From Streptomyces sp. NBC_00483 (GTDB lineage: Bacteria > Actinomycetota > Actinomycetes > Streptomycetales > Streptomycetaceae), in NCBI RefSeq assembly GCF_036013745.1, contig NZ_CP107880.1:9114001-9178000 (forward strand): DNA of 64,000 nt, read 5' to 3'. Shown here piece after piece: positions 33,671 through 42,295 of the stretch. Made by a program: the position numbers and the translations under genes. Within the stretch, counting starts at the first letter, position 1. Every line of letters begins with the position of its first letter. The notes below the pieces were generated by a model. That model ran no database searches, was not told the origin of the DNA, and saw only the letters and a program-made list of their open reading frames with translations.

Positions 33671-35163
33671 ACACCGCCCTCGCCATCCTCGGCAGCGCAT
33701 TCGTCCTCGTACTCGTCCTCGGACTGCTCGCCCGGCGCGGTCGCACCATGGACCTCGAACAGTGGTCCGTCGGCGGTCGCGGGCTCGGCAGTCTGCTCGT
33801 GTTCCTCCTCGCCGCCGGCGAGAACTTCACCACGTACACCTTCCTCGGTGGCAGTGGCGGCGCCTACTCGATGGGCGGGCCGATGATCTACATGTTCTCG
33901 TCGATCTGCTACGTCGTCTTCTACTGGCTGGCCCCGCCGATCTGGGCGTACGCCCGCCGCCACAAGCTGCTCACCGCCCCGGACCTGTACGCGCACAAGT
34001 ACCGCTCGAAGGGGTTCGGTGTGCTCACCGCCGTCGTCGGCGTGGTGTCCCTCGTGCCGTATCTGGTGCTGCAGCTCAAGGGGCTCGGCATCATCGTCCA
34101 CGAGTGCTCGTACGGGCGGATCTCGCAGGGCGCCGCCGTGTGGATCGGGGTCGCCGTCATCGCCGTGTACGTCACGGTGTCCGGGCTGCGCGGCACCGCT
34201 TGGAACGCCATCATCAAGGACACGTTGATGCTCGTCCTCGTCGTGGGGCTCGGTCTTTATCTGCCGATCCACTACTACGGCGGGCTCGGCGACATGTTCC
34301 ACGCGCTGTCCGCCGCCCACCCGCACTTCCTGACACTCCCCGACCACGGGTACAGCGTGTGGTGGTACATCTCCACCAGCCTGCTGTTCGCCCTCGGCAT
34401 CTGTACGTGGCCGCACATGATGCCCGGCATCCTGGCGGCCCGTAGTGCCAAGGCGCTGCGCCGCAATGCCGTGATCACACCCGCGTACCAGATCGTCCTG
34501 GTCATGGTCCTCGTCATCGGGTTCACCGCCGTGCTCAAGGTGCCGGGTCTCAAGGACGGGGACCTCGCGCTGCTGTCACTCGCCAAGGACGCGCTGCCGC
34601 CGTGGCTGGTCGGCCTCGTCGGGGTCGCGGGCATGCTCGCCGCGCTCGTCCCGGGTGCCATGCTGCTTCAGTCCGCCGCGATGCTGGTCGCGAAGAACAT
34701 CTACCAGACGGCCCGCCCCGCCACGAGCGAGCGGACCGTCGGACGGCTCAGCCGCCTGCTGGTACCGGTGCTCGCGCTCGTCGCCGCCGTGCTCACCTTC
34801 CGCGGCGGCGAGGCCATCGCGATGCTGCTGATCATGGCGTACGGGTTCGTGGTCCAGCTCTTCCCGGTACTCGTCGCGTCGATGTGGCGGCGCAATCCGG
34901 TCACCACCGCCGGTGCCTGGGCCGGTGTGTGCACCGGTGTCGCCATCGTCAGCTGGACCACGCTCACCGATGCCACCAGTGCGAGCCTGCTGCCATGGGC
35001 GCCGCGGCCGGTGCAGGACCTCGACGTAGGTGTCGTCGCCATGGTCGCCAACATTCTCGTACTCGCCGTCGTCAGCGCGGCCACCCGGCACCGCGCCGGA
35101 CACCCGGACGACACCCGCCCCGCCACCGCCGCTGCCACCGTCCCGGAAGGAGCCGCCCTGTGA
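33667..35163 (+). CDS. Sodium:solute symporter (SSS family)
   Basis: A 498-residue transporter of about thirteen helices. SSS features include LLVFLLAAGENFTTYTFLGGSG, YVTVSGLRGTAWNAIIKDTLML and CTWPHMMPGILAARSAKALRRN, which resembles the PanF/YidK/MctP type. It would import a small organic anion or amino acid with Na+. It is coupled to DUF3311 upstream and to an aromatic amino acid ammonia-lyase downstream, so an amino acid or its carboxylate derivative is the likely cargo (inference). Confidence 0.92.
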   Translation: MNTALAILGSAFVLVLVLGLLARRGRTMDLEQWSVGGRGLGSLLVFLLAAGENFTTYTFLGGSGGAYSMGGPMIYMFSSICYVVFYWLAPPIWAYARRHKLLTAPDLYAHKYRSKGFGVLTAVVGVVSLVPYLVLQLKGLGIIVHECSYGRISQGAAVWIGVAVIAVYVTVSGLRGTAWNAIIKDTLMLVLVVGLGLYLPIHYYGGLGDMFHALSAAHPHFLTLPDHGYSVWWYISTSLLFALGICTWPHMMPGILAARSAKALRRNAVITPAYQIVLVMVLVIGFTAVLKVPGLKDGDLALLSLAKDALPPWLVGLVGVAGMLAALVPGAMLLQSAAMLVAKNIYQTARPATSERTVGRLSRLLVPVLALVAAVLTFRGGEAIAMLLIMAYGFVVQLFPVLVASMWRRNPVTTAGAWAGVCTGVAIVSWTTLTDATSASLLPWAPRPVQDLDVGVVAMVANILVLAVVSAATRHRAGHPDDTRPATAAATVPEGAAL

Positions 35164-36824
35164 CCACCGCAGACACCACGGCCACCGCACCCCTCGTCCT
35201 CGGCGACCGGCCGCTCACCCTCGACGGCCTCGTCGCCGTCGCCCGCCACCACCGCCCCGTAGCGCTCGGCGCGGCGGCCGAGAAGGCCATGGCGCCGAGC
35301 GCCGCATGGATCTCCCGGCTCACCGACGACATGGCCGAGGGCGCGGCCGCACGCCCCGTCTACAGCGTCAACACCGGATTCGGTTCGCTCGCCGGACGGC
35401 AGGCCTTCGAGACCGCGGCGGACGCCGTCGAACTGTCCCGTCGGCTCATCGTCTCCAACGCCTGTGGCGTCGGCCGGTATTGCGGCGAGGACGTCGTGCG
35501 CGCCACCATGCTGATCCGCGCCTCCAGCCTGGCGCGCGGCTACTCAGGCGTGCGCCCCGATGTCGTGCACACGCTGCTCGCCATGCTCAACTCCGGTGTC
35601 CATCCGGCGATCCCCGAGTACGGATCGCTCGGCGCCAGCGGCGACCTCATCCCGCTCGCCCACCTCGCCCTCGTCCTCAGCCGCCCCGCCGGTGACACCG
35701 ACCCGGAAGAGGACAGCGGACTCGCCCACTACGAGGGCGAGTTGGTGAGCGGTCGCGCGGCCATGGCCGCCGCGGGTATCGACCGGCTCGCCCTCGGCGC
35801 CAAGGAGGGCCTCGCCCTCACCAACGGCACCTCGTACTCCACCGCGCTGTGCGCCCTCGCCCTGGCCGACGCGGAGAACCTCCTCGCCACCGCCGAGGTG
35901 ACCGCCGCGATGAGCATCGAGGCGCTGCTCGGCTTCGGCGACGCCTTCCTGCCGCAGCTGCACGAGGCCCGCGGACACCCCGGGCAGATCGCGACGGCGG
36001 CCCGGCTGCGCGAACTCCTCGACGGCAGCGCCTTCGTCGACGGCGCCGCCGACACCGATCCCGTACGTCAGCCGCCCCAGGACGCGTACTCGCTGCGGTG
36101 TGTGCCGCAGGTGCTCGGGCCGGTGCGGGACACCCTTGGGTTCGTCCACGGCATCGTCGAGACGGAACTCAACGCCGCCACCGACAACCCGCTCGTCGTG
36201 CCAGATCTGCCGCGCGACCTCAAGGCCGTCTCCGGCGGCAACTTTCATGCCCAGTACCTGGCGTTCGCCTCCGACTTTCTCTCCATCGCGGTCACCGAGA
36301 TCGGGTCGATCGCCGAGCGCCGCCTGTTCCGGCTCAACGACGGCACACTCAATCGCGGGCTGCCCGACATGCTCGTCGACGGCGAGAAGGTGGGCATGGA
36401 CTGCGGCTACATGCTGCCGCAGTATCTGGCCGCCGCCCTGGTGTCCGACTGCAAGACACTCGCGCACCCGGACAGTGTCGACTCCATCCCCACCTGTTCC
36501 AACCAGGAGGACCATGTCTCGATGGCGTCCAACGCGGGGCGTCACGCCCGCCAGGTCGTCGCCAATATCGAGGCGGTCGTCGCCACGGAACTGTTGATGG
36601 CCGGCCAGGCGATGGAGCTGCGGCTCGCCGAGCAGGGGAGGGGCCCGGAGGCCCTCGCCCCGGCCACCCGCGCCGCCCTCGACCGGCTCCGCGCCACACC
36701 GGCCACCGACGGGCGGCCGATCGACCACCTGACCCGTGATGTCGTGATGTACCCGAGGGTGCACGCGGCGCTCGACCTTGCCCGGTCCGGGGCGGTCGTG
36801 GACGCGGTGTCCCAAGTGGGTTGA
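35160..36824 (+). CDS. MIO-type aromatic amino acid/histidine ammonia-lyase
   Basis: A 554-residue lyase that would eliminate ammonia from His, Phe or Tyr. The MIO cofactor forms from Ala159-Ser160-Gly161 in GSLGASGDLIPLAH, and Tyr68 is in YSVNTGFGSLAG. The selectivity pair after LIV is Ser99-Asn100, whereas HAL usually has Ser-His, TAL His-Leu and PAL Phe-Leu, so the substrate is uncertain. It is longer than HutH (about 510). The GTG overlaps the symporter stop. The nearby VanB-type reductase and P450 make an aromatic catabolic context possible. Confidence 0.92.
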   Translation: MTTADTTATAPLVLGDRPLTLDGLVAVARHHRPVALGAAAEKAMAPSAAWISRLTDDMAEGAAARPVYSVNTGFGSLAGRQAFETAADAVELSRRLIVSNACGVGRYCGEDVVRATMLIRASSLARGYSGVRPDVVHTLLAMLNSGVHPAIPEYGSLGASGDLIPLAHLALVLSRPAGDTDPEEDSGLAHYEGELVSGRAAMAAAGIDRLALGAKEGLALTNGTSYSTALCALALADAENLLATAEVTAAMSIEALLGFGDAFLPQLHEARGHPGQIATAARLRELLDGSAFVDGAADTDPVRQPPQDAYSLRCVPQVLGPVRDTLGFVHGIVETELNAATDNPLVVPDLPRDLKAVSGGNFHAQYLAFASDFLSIAVTEIGSIAERRLFRLNDGTLNRGLPDMLVDGEKVGMDCGYMLPQYLAAALVSDCKTLAHPDSVDSIPTCSNQEDHVSMASNAGRHARQVVANIEAVVATELLMAGQAMELRLAEQGRGPEALAPATRAALDRLRATPATDGRPIDHLTRDVVMYPRVHAALDLARSGAVVDAVSQVG

Positions 36825-36832
36825 TCTGTACG

Positions 36833-36869
36833 GGGGGTTGCCCGGGCGGTACGTGCCCGGGCAACCCCC
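36833..36869. terminator. Strong bidirectional terminator hairpin
   Basis: GGGGGTTGCCCGGGC (36833-36847) pairs perfectly with 36855-36869 around the loop GGTACGT. It separates the convergent ammonia-lyase and ferredoxin-reductase genes. Confidence 0.9.
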
Positions 36870-36873
36870 GGCG

Positions 36874-37833
36874 TCACACATCGAGGACCAGACGGTCCCC
36901 CTGGCAGCGCGAGACGCAGATCATCATGACGTCGCCCGCGGCCCGCTCCTCCTCGCTCAGGAGCTGGTCGCGGTGGTCGGGGGTGCCGCCGAGCACCGGT
37001 GTCTCGCACGTCCCGCACACACCCTCCCGGCACGAGGTGAGCGTGCGCACCCCGGCCTGCGTCAGGGCGTCGACGATGGACTGGTCGGCGCCCACCTCGA
37101 CCTCCTGCCCGCCGGCGGTCTCCACCGTGAACGGCCGGTCGCCGTCCCGTGCGTGGCCCTCCGGCGCCGCGGCGAAGCGTTCGAGTGTGAGGCGGGACGT
37201 CGGGTGCGCGTCGGCGTACTCCTGCACCGCCGCGAGCAGCCCGGCCGGGCCGCACGCGTACACATGCGCGTGCGCCGCGCCCATGCCGTCGAGCTCCGCG
37301 GCGAGGTCCGCGACACCCGAGACATCATCGCGGTGCAGGCGCACCCGGTCGCCGTACCGGGCGAGCTCCTCGGTGAACGCCATACTCTCCGCGCCGCGTC
37401 CCAGGTACAGCAACTGCCAACCCGCACCCGCCCGTTCGGCCGCCGCCAGCATCGGCAGGATCGGCGTGATGCCGATGCCGCCGGCGACGAACACCAGCCG
37501 TGGTGTGTCCAGGTCCAGGTTCAGCGCGAAGTTGTTGCGGGGCGTGCTCACCAGCAGGGTGTCGCCCGCCACGACCCGGTCGTGCAGATACGCCGAACCA
37601 CCCCGCCCATCGGGCTCCCGCAGCACGGCGATCCGCCAGCCGGCCTCCTCCGTCCCCGAGGACAGTGAGTACTGCCGGACCAGGTCCCGGGACAGGACCA
37701 CATCGATATGCGCTCCGGGTGTCCACGGCGGAAGCGACCCGCCCTCACGCGCGGCCAGCACCAAGGAGCGCACCCCCGCGGCCTCGGAGCGCGTCTCCTT
37801 CACGGTCACGGTCAGGTGCTCCTGCGTAGGCAT
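36874..37833 (-). CDS. VanB/PDR-type oxidoreductase (FMN, NAD, C-terminal 2Fe-2S)
   Basis: A 319-residue reductase. The flavin domain comes first (about 1-105, RQYSLSSG), followed by the NAD domain (FVAGGIGITPILPML, VYACGPAGLL) and a plant-type 2Fe-2S ferredoxin domain (about 235-319, SCREGVCGTCETPV plus a fourth Cys in MMICVSRC). It passes electrons from NAD(P)H to an oxygenase. The ATG at 37831-37833 has GGAGGAAG upstream. It faces a CYP199-like P450 across 175 bp; a single-protein redox partner for that P450 is a reasonable inference. Confidence 0.92.
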   Translation of the reverse strand: MPTQEHLTVTVKETRSEAAGVRSLVLAAREGGSLPPWTPGAHIDVVLSRDLVRQYSLSSGTEEAGWRIAVLREPDGRGGSAYLHDRVVAGDTLLVSTPRNNFALNLDLDTPRLVFVAGGIGITPILPMLAAAERAGAGWQLLYLGRGAESMAFTEELARYGDRVRLHRDDVSGVADLAAELDGMGAAHAHVYACGPAGLLAAVQEYADAHPTSRLTLERFAAAPEGHARDGDRPFTVETAGGQEVEVGADQSIVDALTQAGVRTLTSCREGVCGTCETPVLGGTPDHRDQLLSEEERAAGDVMMICVSRCQGDRLVLDV

Positions 37834-38008
37834 GCTTCCTCCATGTCGTCCTCCGAGTCGCGTCAGCCGCAAACTCGCCTGAGCCGCATCGTCAAAAACC
37901 CGGCCGCACGCGGCAACAGCGGTTCTCAGCAGGTGATAACGCCCGTGTCCCGGGCGCGGCCCACCGGTCTACGGTGCCTGCGACCACCGAGCCGCAACAG
38001 GAGGCCAG

Positions 38009-39214
38009 ATGTCCGCCCCGGCCGACACCCCCGTCGCACACCTCGCCGACGACCCCTACGACGACGCCCACCTCACCGACCCGTACCCGCTCTTCACGCG
38101 GATGCGCGACGCGGGGCCCGCGGTGTGGCTCGAGCGCTACGGGGTGCATGCCTTCACGCGGTTCGCGGAGTGCCGGGAGATCCTCACCGACCACGGGACG
38201 TTCCTCTCGGGCGCCGGGGTCGGGCCGCGCAACTACCACCAGGAACCTCCGTGGAAGCCGGCCGGCATCCTGGACTCCGACCCACCGACGCACACGCCGC
38301 TGCGTACCGCCATGTCCGGGGTCATCTCCCCGCGCAACGTGCGTGCGCTGCGCCCCGCGTTCCGTGCCTACGCCGAGCAACTCGTCGACGAACTCCTCGA
38401 CAAGCGGGAGTTCGACGCGGTGACCGAGATGGCGGAGCTGTTCCCCATCGAGGTCTTCGGCAACGCCGTGGGCATCCCCCGCGAGGGCCGCGCCGAGAAC
38501 CTGCTTCCGCACGGAGCCATGAACTTCTCCGCCTTCGGCCCCGAAGACGCCCGCTACGCCGAGTACTTCGCCGCCGGCGAGCACACCGTCGGCTGGGTCA
38601 TGGAGAACTGCGCCCGCGAGAACCTGACGCCCGAAGGACTCGGCGCGAAGATCTGGGAGTACGCCGACCAGGGCATGATCACCGGCGACGAGGCGACCCG
38701 CCTGGTGCGCGCGCTGCTTTCGGCGGGGCTCGACACCACCGTGCTCACCCTCGGCAACACCATGAAGTGCCTGTCCGCCAACCCCGGCCAGTGGGAACTG
38801 CTGCACGCCGACCCGAAGTTGACCCGGTTCGCGGTGGACGAGGCGCTGCGCCACGAGTCACCGTTCCAGTCCTTCTTCCGCACCACCGCGCGCGACGTCG
38901 ACTTCCACGGTGTCCGCATCCCCGAGGACACCAAGGTCGCCCTGTTCACCGGAGCCGCCAACCGTGACCCGCGTCGCTTCGGCGACGACGCCGACACCTA
39001 CCGGATCGAGCGGGACGCCTCCGGGCACCTGGCGTTCGGCTTCGGCATCCATCAGTGCGTGGGCCAGCCCATCTCGCGCCTGGAGGCGGAGGTCCTGATC
39101 AGCGAACTGGCCCGCCGAGTGCGGACGGTGGAGCCTGCCGGTGATCCGGTGCCCTTCCTGCACAACACGCTGCGTGGCTGGAAGCACCTGCCGGTGCGCA
39201 TCACTCCGGCGTGA
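38009..39214 (+). CDS. Cytochrome P450, CYP199-like
   Basis: A 401-residue soluble P450. The I-helix oxygen-activation motif is LLSAGLDTTVLT, the ExxR motif is EALR, and the heme Cys is Cys350 in FGFGIHQCVGQPISRLEAE. The segment SDPPTHTPLRTAMSGVIS and overall spacing resemble CYP199-type enzymes that O-demethylate para-substituted benzoates. AGGAGG lies 4 bases before the ATG. The last 14 bp overlap the convergent IclR gene. Likely role: demethylation or hydroxylation of an aromatic acid (inference). Confidence 0.92.
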   Translation: MSAPADTPVAHLADDPYDDAHLTDPYPLFTRMRDAGPAVWLERYGVHAFTRFAECREILTDHGTFLSGAGVGPRNYHQEPPWKPAGILDSDPPTHTPLRTAMSGVISPRNVRALRPAFRAYAEQLVDELLDKREFDAVTEMAELFPIEVFGNAVGIPREGRAENLLPHGAMNFSAFGPEDARYAEYFAAGEHTVGWVMENCARENLTPEGLGAKIWEYADQGMITGDEATRLVRALLSAGLDTTVLTLGNTMKCLSANPGQWELLHADPKLTRFAVDEALRHESPFQSFFRTTARDVDFHGVRIPEDTKVALFTGAANRDPRRFGDDADTYRIERDASGHLAFGFGIHQCVGQPISRLEAEVLISELARRVRTVEPAGDPVPFLHNTLRGWKHLPVRITPA

Positions 39215-40019
39215 GGGCGCCCGCCCCGCGCTCCAGGATCTCCGCGAGGCGCGCGCCCGCCGCTCGTAGCTGGGCGCGGGCCTGACGTCGCCAGGTCGGA
39301 CCGCACCGCGGTTCGGGCCCGGCCACGGTCAGCGCGCACACCACCTCGCCCATCGCGGTCACCGGCACCGCGACGGCGACCGCGCCCTCGTTCAGCTCGC
39401 CCTGCGAGATCAGGAAGCTGCTCGACCGGATTCCCTCCATCTCCCGTGCCAGGCGGGCCCGGTCGGGCGTGCGGTCCGTGATCGTACGCATCGGCCGGCC
39501 AAGCACCCGGTCGATCACCGGGGGCGGCGCGTGGGCCAGCAGGATGCGCTGGCCCGCCCCCGCGTACAGCGGCAGCAGCTGGTTGATCCGGAACGCCATC
39601 CGCATCTCGTGCGGTGACTGGGTCTGGCGCAGACACATCGCCTGCGACCCGACCCGTACGGTCAGTACGGCTGTCTCCCCGGTCCCATCCGTCAGCTCCT
39701 GCAGCAACGGGTGCCCGAGCTCCACGAGCCGGGTGTGCGTCAGATGCTGCCCCGACAGTTCCAGCAGCCGCCAGCCGGGTGCGTACGTGCCCGAACGCTC
39801 CTCCACCAGGTCCAACTCCCGCAGCGTACGCAGATATCGGTACACCGTGCTCACCGGTATCCCCGCGTCGACCGCGATCTGCTCGACGCGGGTCTCCCCG
39901 GACTCGGCGACGCTCATGAGCACCTTCAGCCCACGCTGGAACGACACACCCGCACCGGACGCCGCGGGGCGCGCGGCCGGCGTCGTCGCGTCGGAATCGT
40001 GCGGAACAGCCCTGGTCAA
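39201..40019 (-). CDS. IclR-family transcriptional regulator
   Basis: A 272-residue regulator. After a flexible start, the winged helix (about 28-85) reads GLKVLMSVAESGETRVEQIA and IPVSTVYRYLRTLRELDLV. The IclR effector domain follows, with VGSQAMCLRQTQSPHE and MGEVVCALTVAGP. The TTG start at 40017-40019 is supported by GAGGAGAGAAGG upstream. It overlaps the P450 3' end by 14 bp and faces a small membrane protein gene. IclR regulators commonly govern aromatic catabolism, which suits the P450/reductase pair. Confidence 0.9.
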   Translation of the reverse strand: MTRAVPHDSDATTPAARPAASGAGVSFQRGLKVLMSVAESGETRVEQIAVDAGIPVSTVYRYLRTLRELDLVEERSGTYAPGWRLLELSGQHLTHTRLVELGHPLLQELTDGTGETAVLTVRVGSQAMCLRQTQSPHEMRMAFRINQLLPLYAGAGQRILLAHAPPPVIDRVLGRPMRTITDRTPDRARLAREMEGIRSSSFLISQGELNEGAVAVAVPVTAMGEVVCALTVAGPEPRCGPTWRRQARAQLRAAGARLAEILERGAGALTPE

Positions 40020-40124
40020 CAGCCTTCTCTCCTCGGACCGGTGTGCCGGTCGGTGGACCCGGTCGGCGGCGTCGCCAGCGTAGATCAGGCAGCCCGTTCG
40101 AACCAGGCTCCGTCCATATCGACC

Positions 40125-40190
40125 CTAGCGACGCTAGACAAGCGAGCGGCAGCAGCGCTAGCGTTGGCCCATCATCTAGCGGCGCTAGAT
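40125..40190. promoter_or_regulatory. Set of three CGCTAG palindromic operators
   Basis: CTAGCGACGCTAG (40125-40137), CGCTAGCG (40156-40163) and ATCTAGCGGCGCTAGAT (40174-40190) lie in the gap between the IclR gene and the small membrane protein. The first and third are perfect palindromes around a central base; the third reaches 17 bp. They are 62-127 bp upstream of the plus-strand gene. The binding protein is not identified; the geometry would also suit a TetR-family regulator. Confidence 0.8.
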
Positions 40191-40251
40191 TTTGATGGGG
40201 GTCTGCGCCGGCTGCTTCCCCGTCCCAGACCGAACGTCAAGGAGAGGAACC

Positions 40252-40677
40252 ATGTCACTGAAGCGCGTCAATACCATCCTGACCACCGTCATCACGCTGT
40301 TCGTTCTCTACCTCGGGCTGTCCTTCATGCTGACCCCCGAGACGTCCACTCCAGGCGTCGGCCTGCCGACCTGGCCCTCCGGCGACGGCGGCGGTTTCCT
40401 CGTCATGAAGGGCCTCCGCGAGTTCGCGATGGGCCTGGTCATAGGCGTCCTGCTGCTGACTGGCCACCGCCGCGCCCTCGGCTGGGTCCTGCTGGCGGAG
40501 GCCGTCGCCCCGTTCGGCGACATGATCAACGTCCTGACCCACCACGGCTCCGTGGCCGCCGCGTTCGGCATCCACGGCCTGACCGCGGCATTCATCGCGG
40601 TCACCGGTCTGCTGATCCTGCGCGAGACCCGCAAGACCCACAACGTCCCCACCTCGGTGCCCGCCGCGGCGAGGTAG
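40252..40677 (+). CDS. DUF4267-like small membrane protein
   Basis: A 141-residue protein with four predicted helices: VNTILTTVITLFVLYLGLSFML, GLREFAMGLVIGVLLLTG, LGWVLLAEAVAPFGDMI and GLTAAFIAVTGLLIL. The pattern fits the DUF4267 family of small membrane proteins. The ATG at 40252 has AAGGAGAGGAACC upstream; a start 60 bp earlier lies in the operator-proximal leader and lacks a ribosome site. It follows an unusually dense operator region, so its expression is probably tightly inducible. Confidence 0.85.
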   Translation: MSLKRVNTILTTVITLFVLYLGLSFMLTPETSTPGVGLPTWPSGDGGGFLVMKGLREFAMGLVIGVLLLTGHRRALGWVLLAEAVAPFGDMINVLTHHGSVAAAFGIHGLTAAFIAVTGLLILRETRKTHNVPTSVPAAAR

Positions 40678-40680
40678 GTG

Positions 40681-42171
40681 TCAGGAGACGGGCGTGGACG
40701 CGGTCGGCTCCGTGGACGTGGGCCGGTCGGACGGGGTCGGGCTGTTGCGGGCGATGCCGATGCCGGTGTAGCCGCAGATCACCGCGAACACCGCGCCCAG
40801 GTAGCAGAGGAAGGCGTAGGGCGCGTACGAGATCGTCGCCACGCCCAGCGTCGTCGACATGTACATCGCGGCCTCGCTCCAGGGGATCAGCGGGACCATG
40901 ACCGTGCCGGAGTCCTCCAGGGTGCGGGAGAGGTTCTTGGGGGCGAGGCCCTTGTCGGCGTAGACCTGCTTGAAGCCCTCGCCGGGGATGAGGATCGTCA
41001 GGTACGAGGTGCCGGTGGCCAGCGCGACGCCGATGGACGACCCCACCGTCGCCAGGACGATGCCTCCGGTGCGCCGGACGCGCTGCAGCAGGCGCGTGAT
41101 CAGCACGTCCATGAAGCCCGCCTCGGTGATGATGCCGGCGAACGCGAAGCCGGCGAGGCCGATGAGGACGACGCTCGTCATGGAGGAGAGTCCACCGCGG
41201 TCGAGGAGGGTCCGGGCCGTCTCCGGGATGGCCTGCGCGTCCCACCCGTGCGCGGCGAGCATGTCGGAGTTGAAGCCCTCGGACGCGGCGGTGCTCAGCT
41301 CGGACAGGGAGAAGCCCTGCACCACGCCGCCCAGGACCGCGGCCACCACCGACGACAGAATGATCGTCGGCAGCGGCGGCTTGCGCAGCACCGCTCCCAC
41401 CAGGACCACGAGAGGCGGCAGCAGGAGCAGCGGACTGAAGGTGAACGCCTTGTCCAGGAAGCCGAGAAGCTCCTCCGTCTGCTTGCCCGTGCCCTGCGAC
41501 GCATGCGTGTCCATGCTCAGGCCGAGGAAGAAGTAGGCGATCAGCGACACGACCGCGGCGGGCACCGTGGTGTACAGGAGGTGGCGGATGTGCTCGAAGA
41601 GGTTGGCGCCCGCGACGACCGGGGCCAGGTTGGTCGTGTCCGACAGCGGTGACATCTTGTCGCCGAAGTAGGCACCCGCGACGATCGCACCGGCCGTCAT
41701 GGGCAGCGAGGCACCAAGACCGCCCGCCACGCTGATGAGCGCGACGCCGACCGTGCCGACCGAGCCCCACGACGTTCCCGTGAGCGTGGAGACGACCACG
41801 GTAACCAGGAACGACACGGGGAGTATCCAGTGGGGTTCGATCACTTGGAGCCCGTAGTCCACGACCATCGGGATCGTTCCGCTGATCATCCAGGTGCCGG
41901 TGAGCATGCCGATCGAGATCAGGATCAACAGCGCGGGCATGGTCGAGTCGATCTTGCGGCGGATGCCGATGAGCATCTGCTCCCAGCTCAGGCCGAACCA
42001 CAGCGCGTACACCCCGGCGAAGCTCGAGGCGACGATGAGCAGGATCACGGGATCGAGGCCGAGCCAGACCGTGCCGACCACCAGCAGCGCGATCATCACG
42101 GCGATCGGGGCGAGGGCCTGGAGGAAGGTGGGGGTCCGGCGCGGCGCCGCGACCGGAGCGGTTTCGGGCAT
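40681..42171 (-). CDS. Na+/H+ antiporter, NhaC family
   Basis: A 496-residue membrane protein of about eleven to twelve helices. The NhaC signature is present: LTGTSWGSVGTVGVALISVAGG followed by GAIVAGAYFGDKMSPLSDTTNLAP, and a second inverted half with ATGTSYLTILIPGEGF. It exchanges Na+ or an organic anion pair (malate/lactate in some members) for H+. It lies downstream of a P1 peptidase gene on the same strand, separated by a 24-bp palindrome, and stops 3 bp from the convergent DUF4267-like gene. Confidence 0.93.
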   Translation of the reverse strand: MPETAPVAAPRRTPTFLQALAPIAVMIALLVVGTVWLGLDPVILLIVASSFAGVYALWFGLSWEQMLIGIRRKIDSTMPALLILISIGMLTGTWMISGTIPMVVDYGLQVIEPHWILPVSFLVTVVVSTLTGTSWGSVGTVGVALISVAGGLGASLPMTAGAIVAGAYFGDKMSPLSDTTNLAPVVAGANLFEHIRHLLYTTVPAAVVSLIAYFFLGLSMDTHASQGTGKQTEELLGFLDKAFTFSPLLLLPPLVVLVGAVLRKPPLPTIILSSVVAAVLGGVVQGFSLSELSTAASEGFNSDMLAAHGWDAQAIPETARTLLDRGGLSSMTSVVLIGLAGFAFAGIITEAGFMDVLITRLLQRVRRTGGIVLATVGSSIGVALATGTSYLTILIPGEGFKQVYADKGLAPKNLSRTLEDSGTVMVPLIPWSEAAMYMSTTLGVATISYAPYAFLCYLGAVFAVICGYTGIGIARNSPTPSDRPTSTEPTASTPVS

Positions 42172-42211
42172 GGTTCGCTCTTTCCGGGGTGGTTGAGGAC
42201 AGGTCGGGCCG

Positions 42212-42235
42212 GGCCGCCGGGCATGCCCGGCGGCC
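42212..42235. promoter_or_regulatory. 24-bp perfect palindrome between peptidase and antiporter
   Basis: The sequence is self-complementary around GCATGC, with GGCCGCCGG arms, and flanking AGGTC/GACCT-like bases extend the stem. It lies between the P1 peptidase stop and the NhaC start on the minus strand, so it may terminate or attenuate readthrough into the antiporter gene. Confidence 0.6.
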
Positions 42236-42295
42236 GGAGACCTGCTCCGATGTCTGGGGGTGTGGGGCGTGGGTCGTGTTCGAGGTGCGGAGCTC

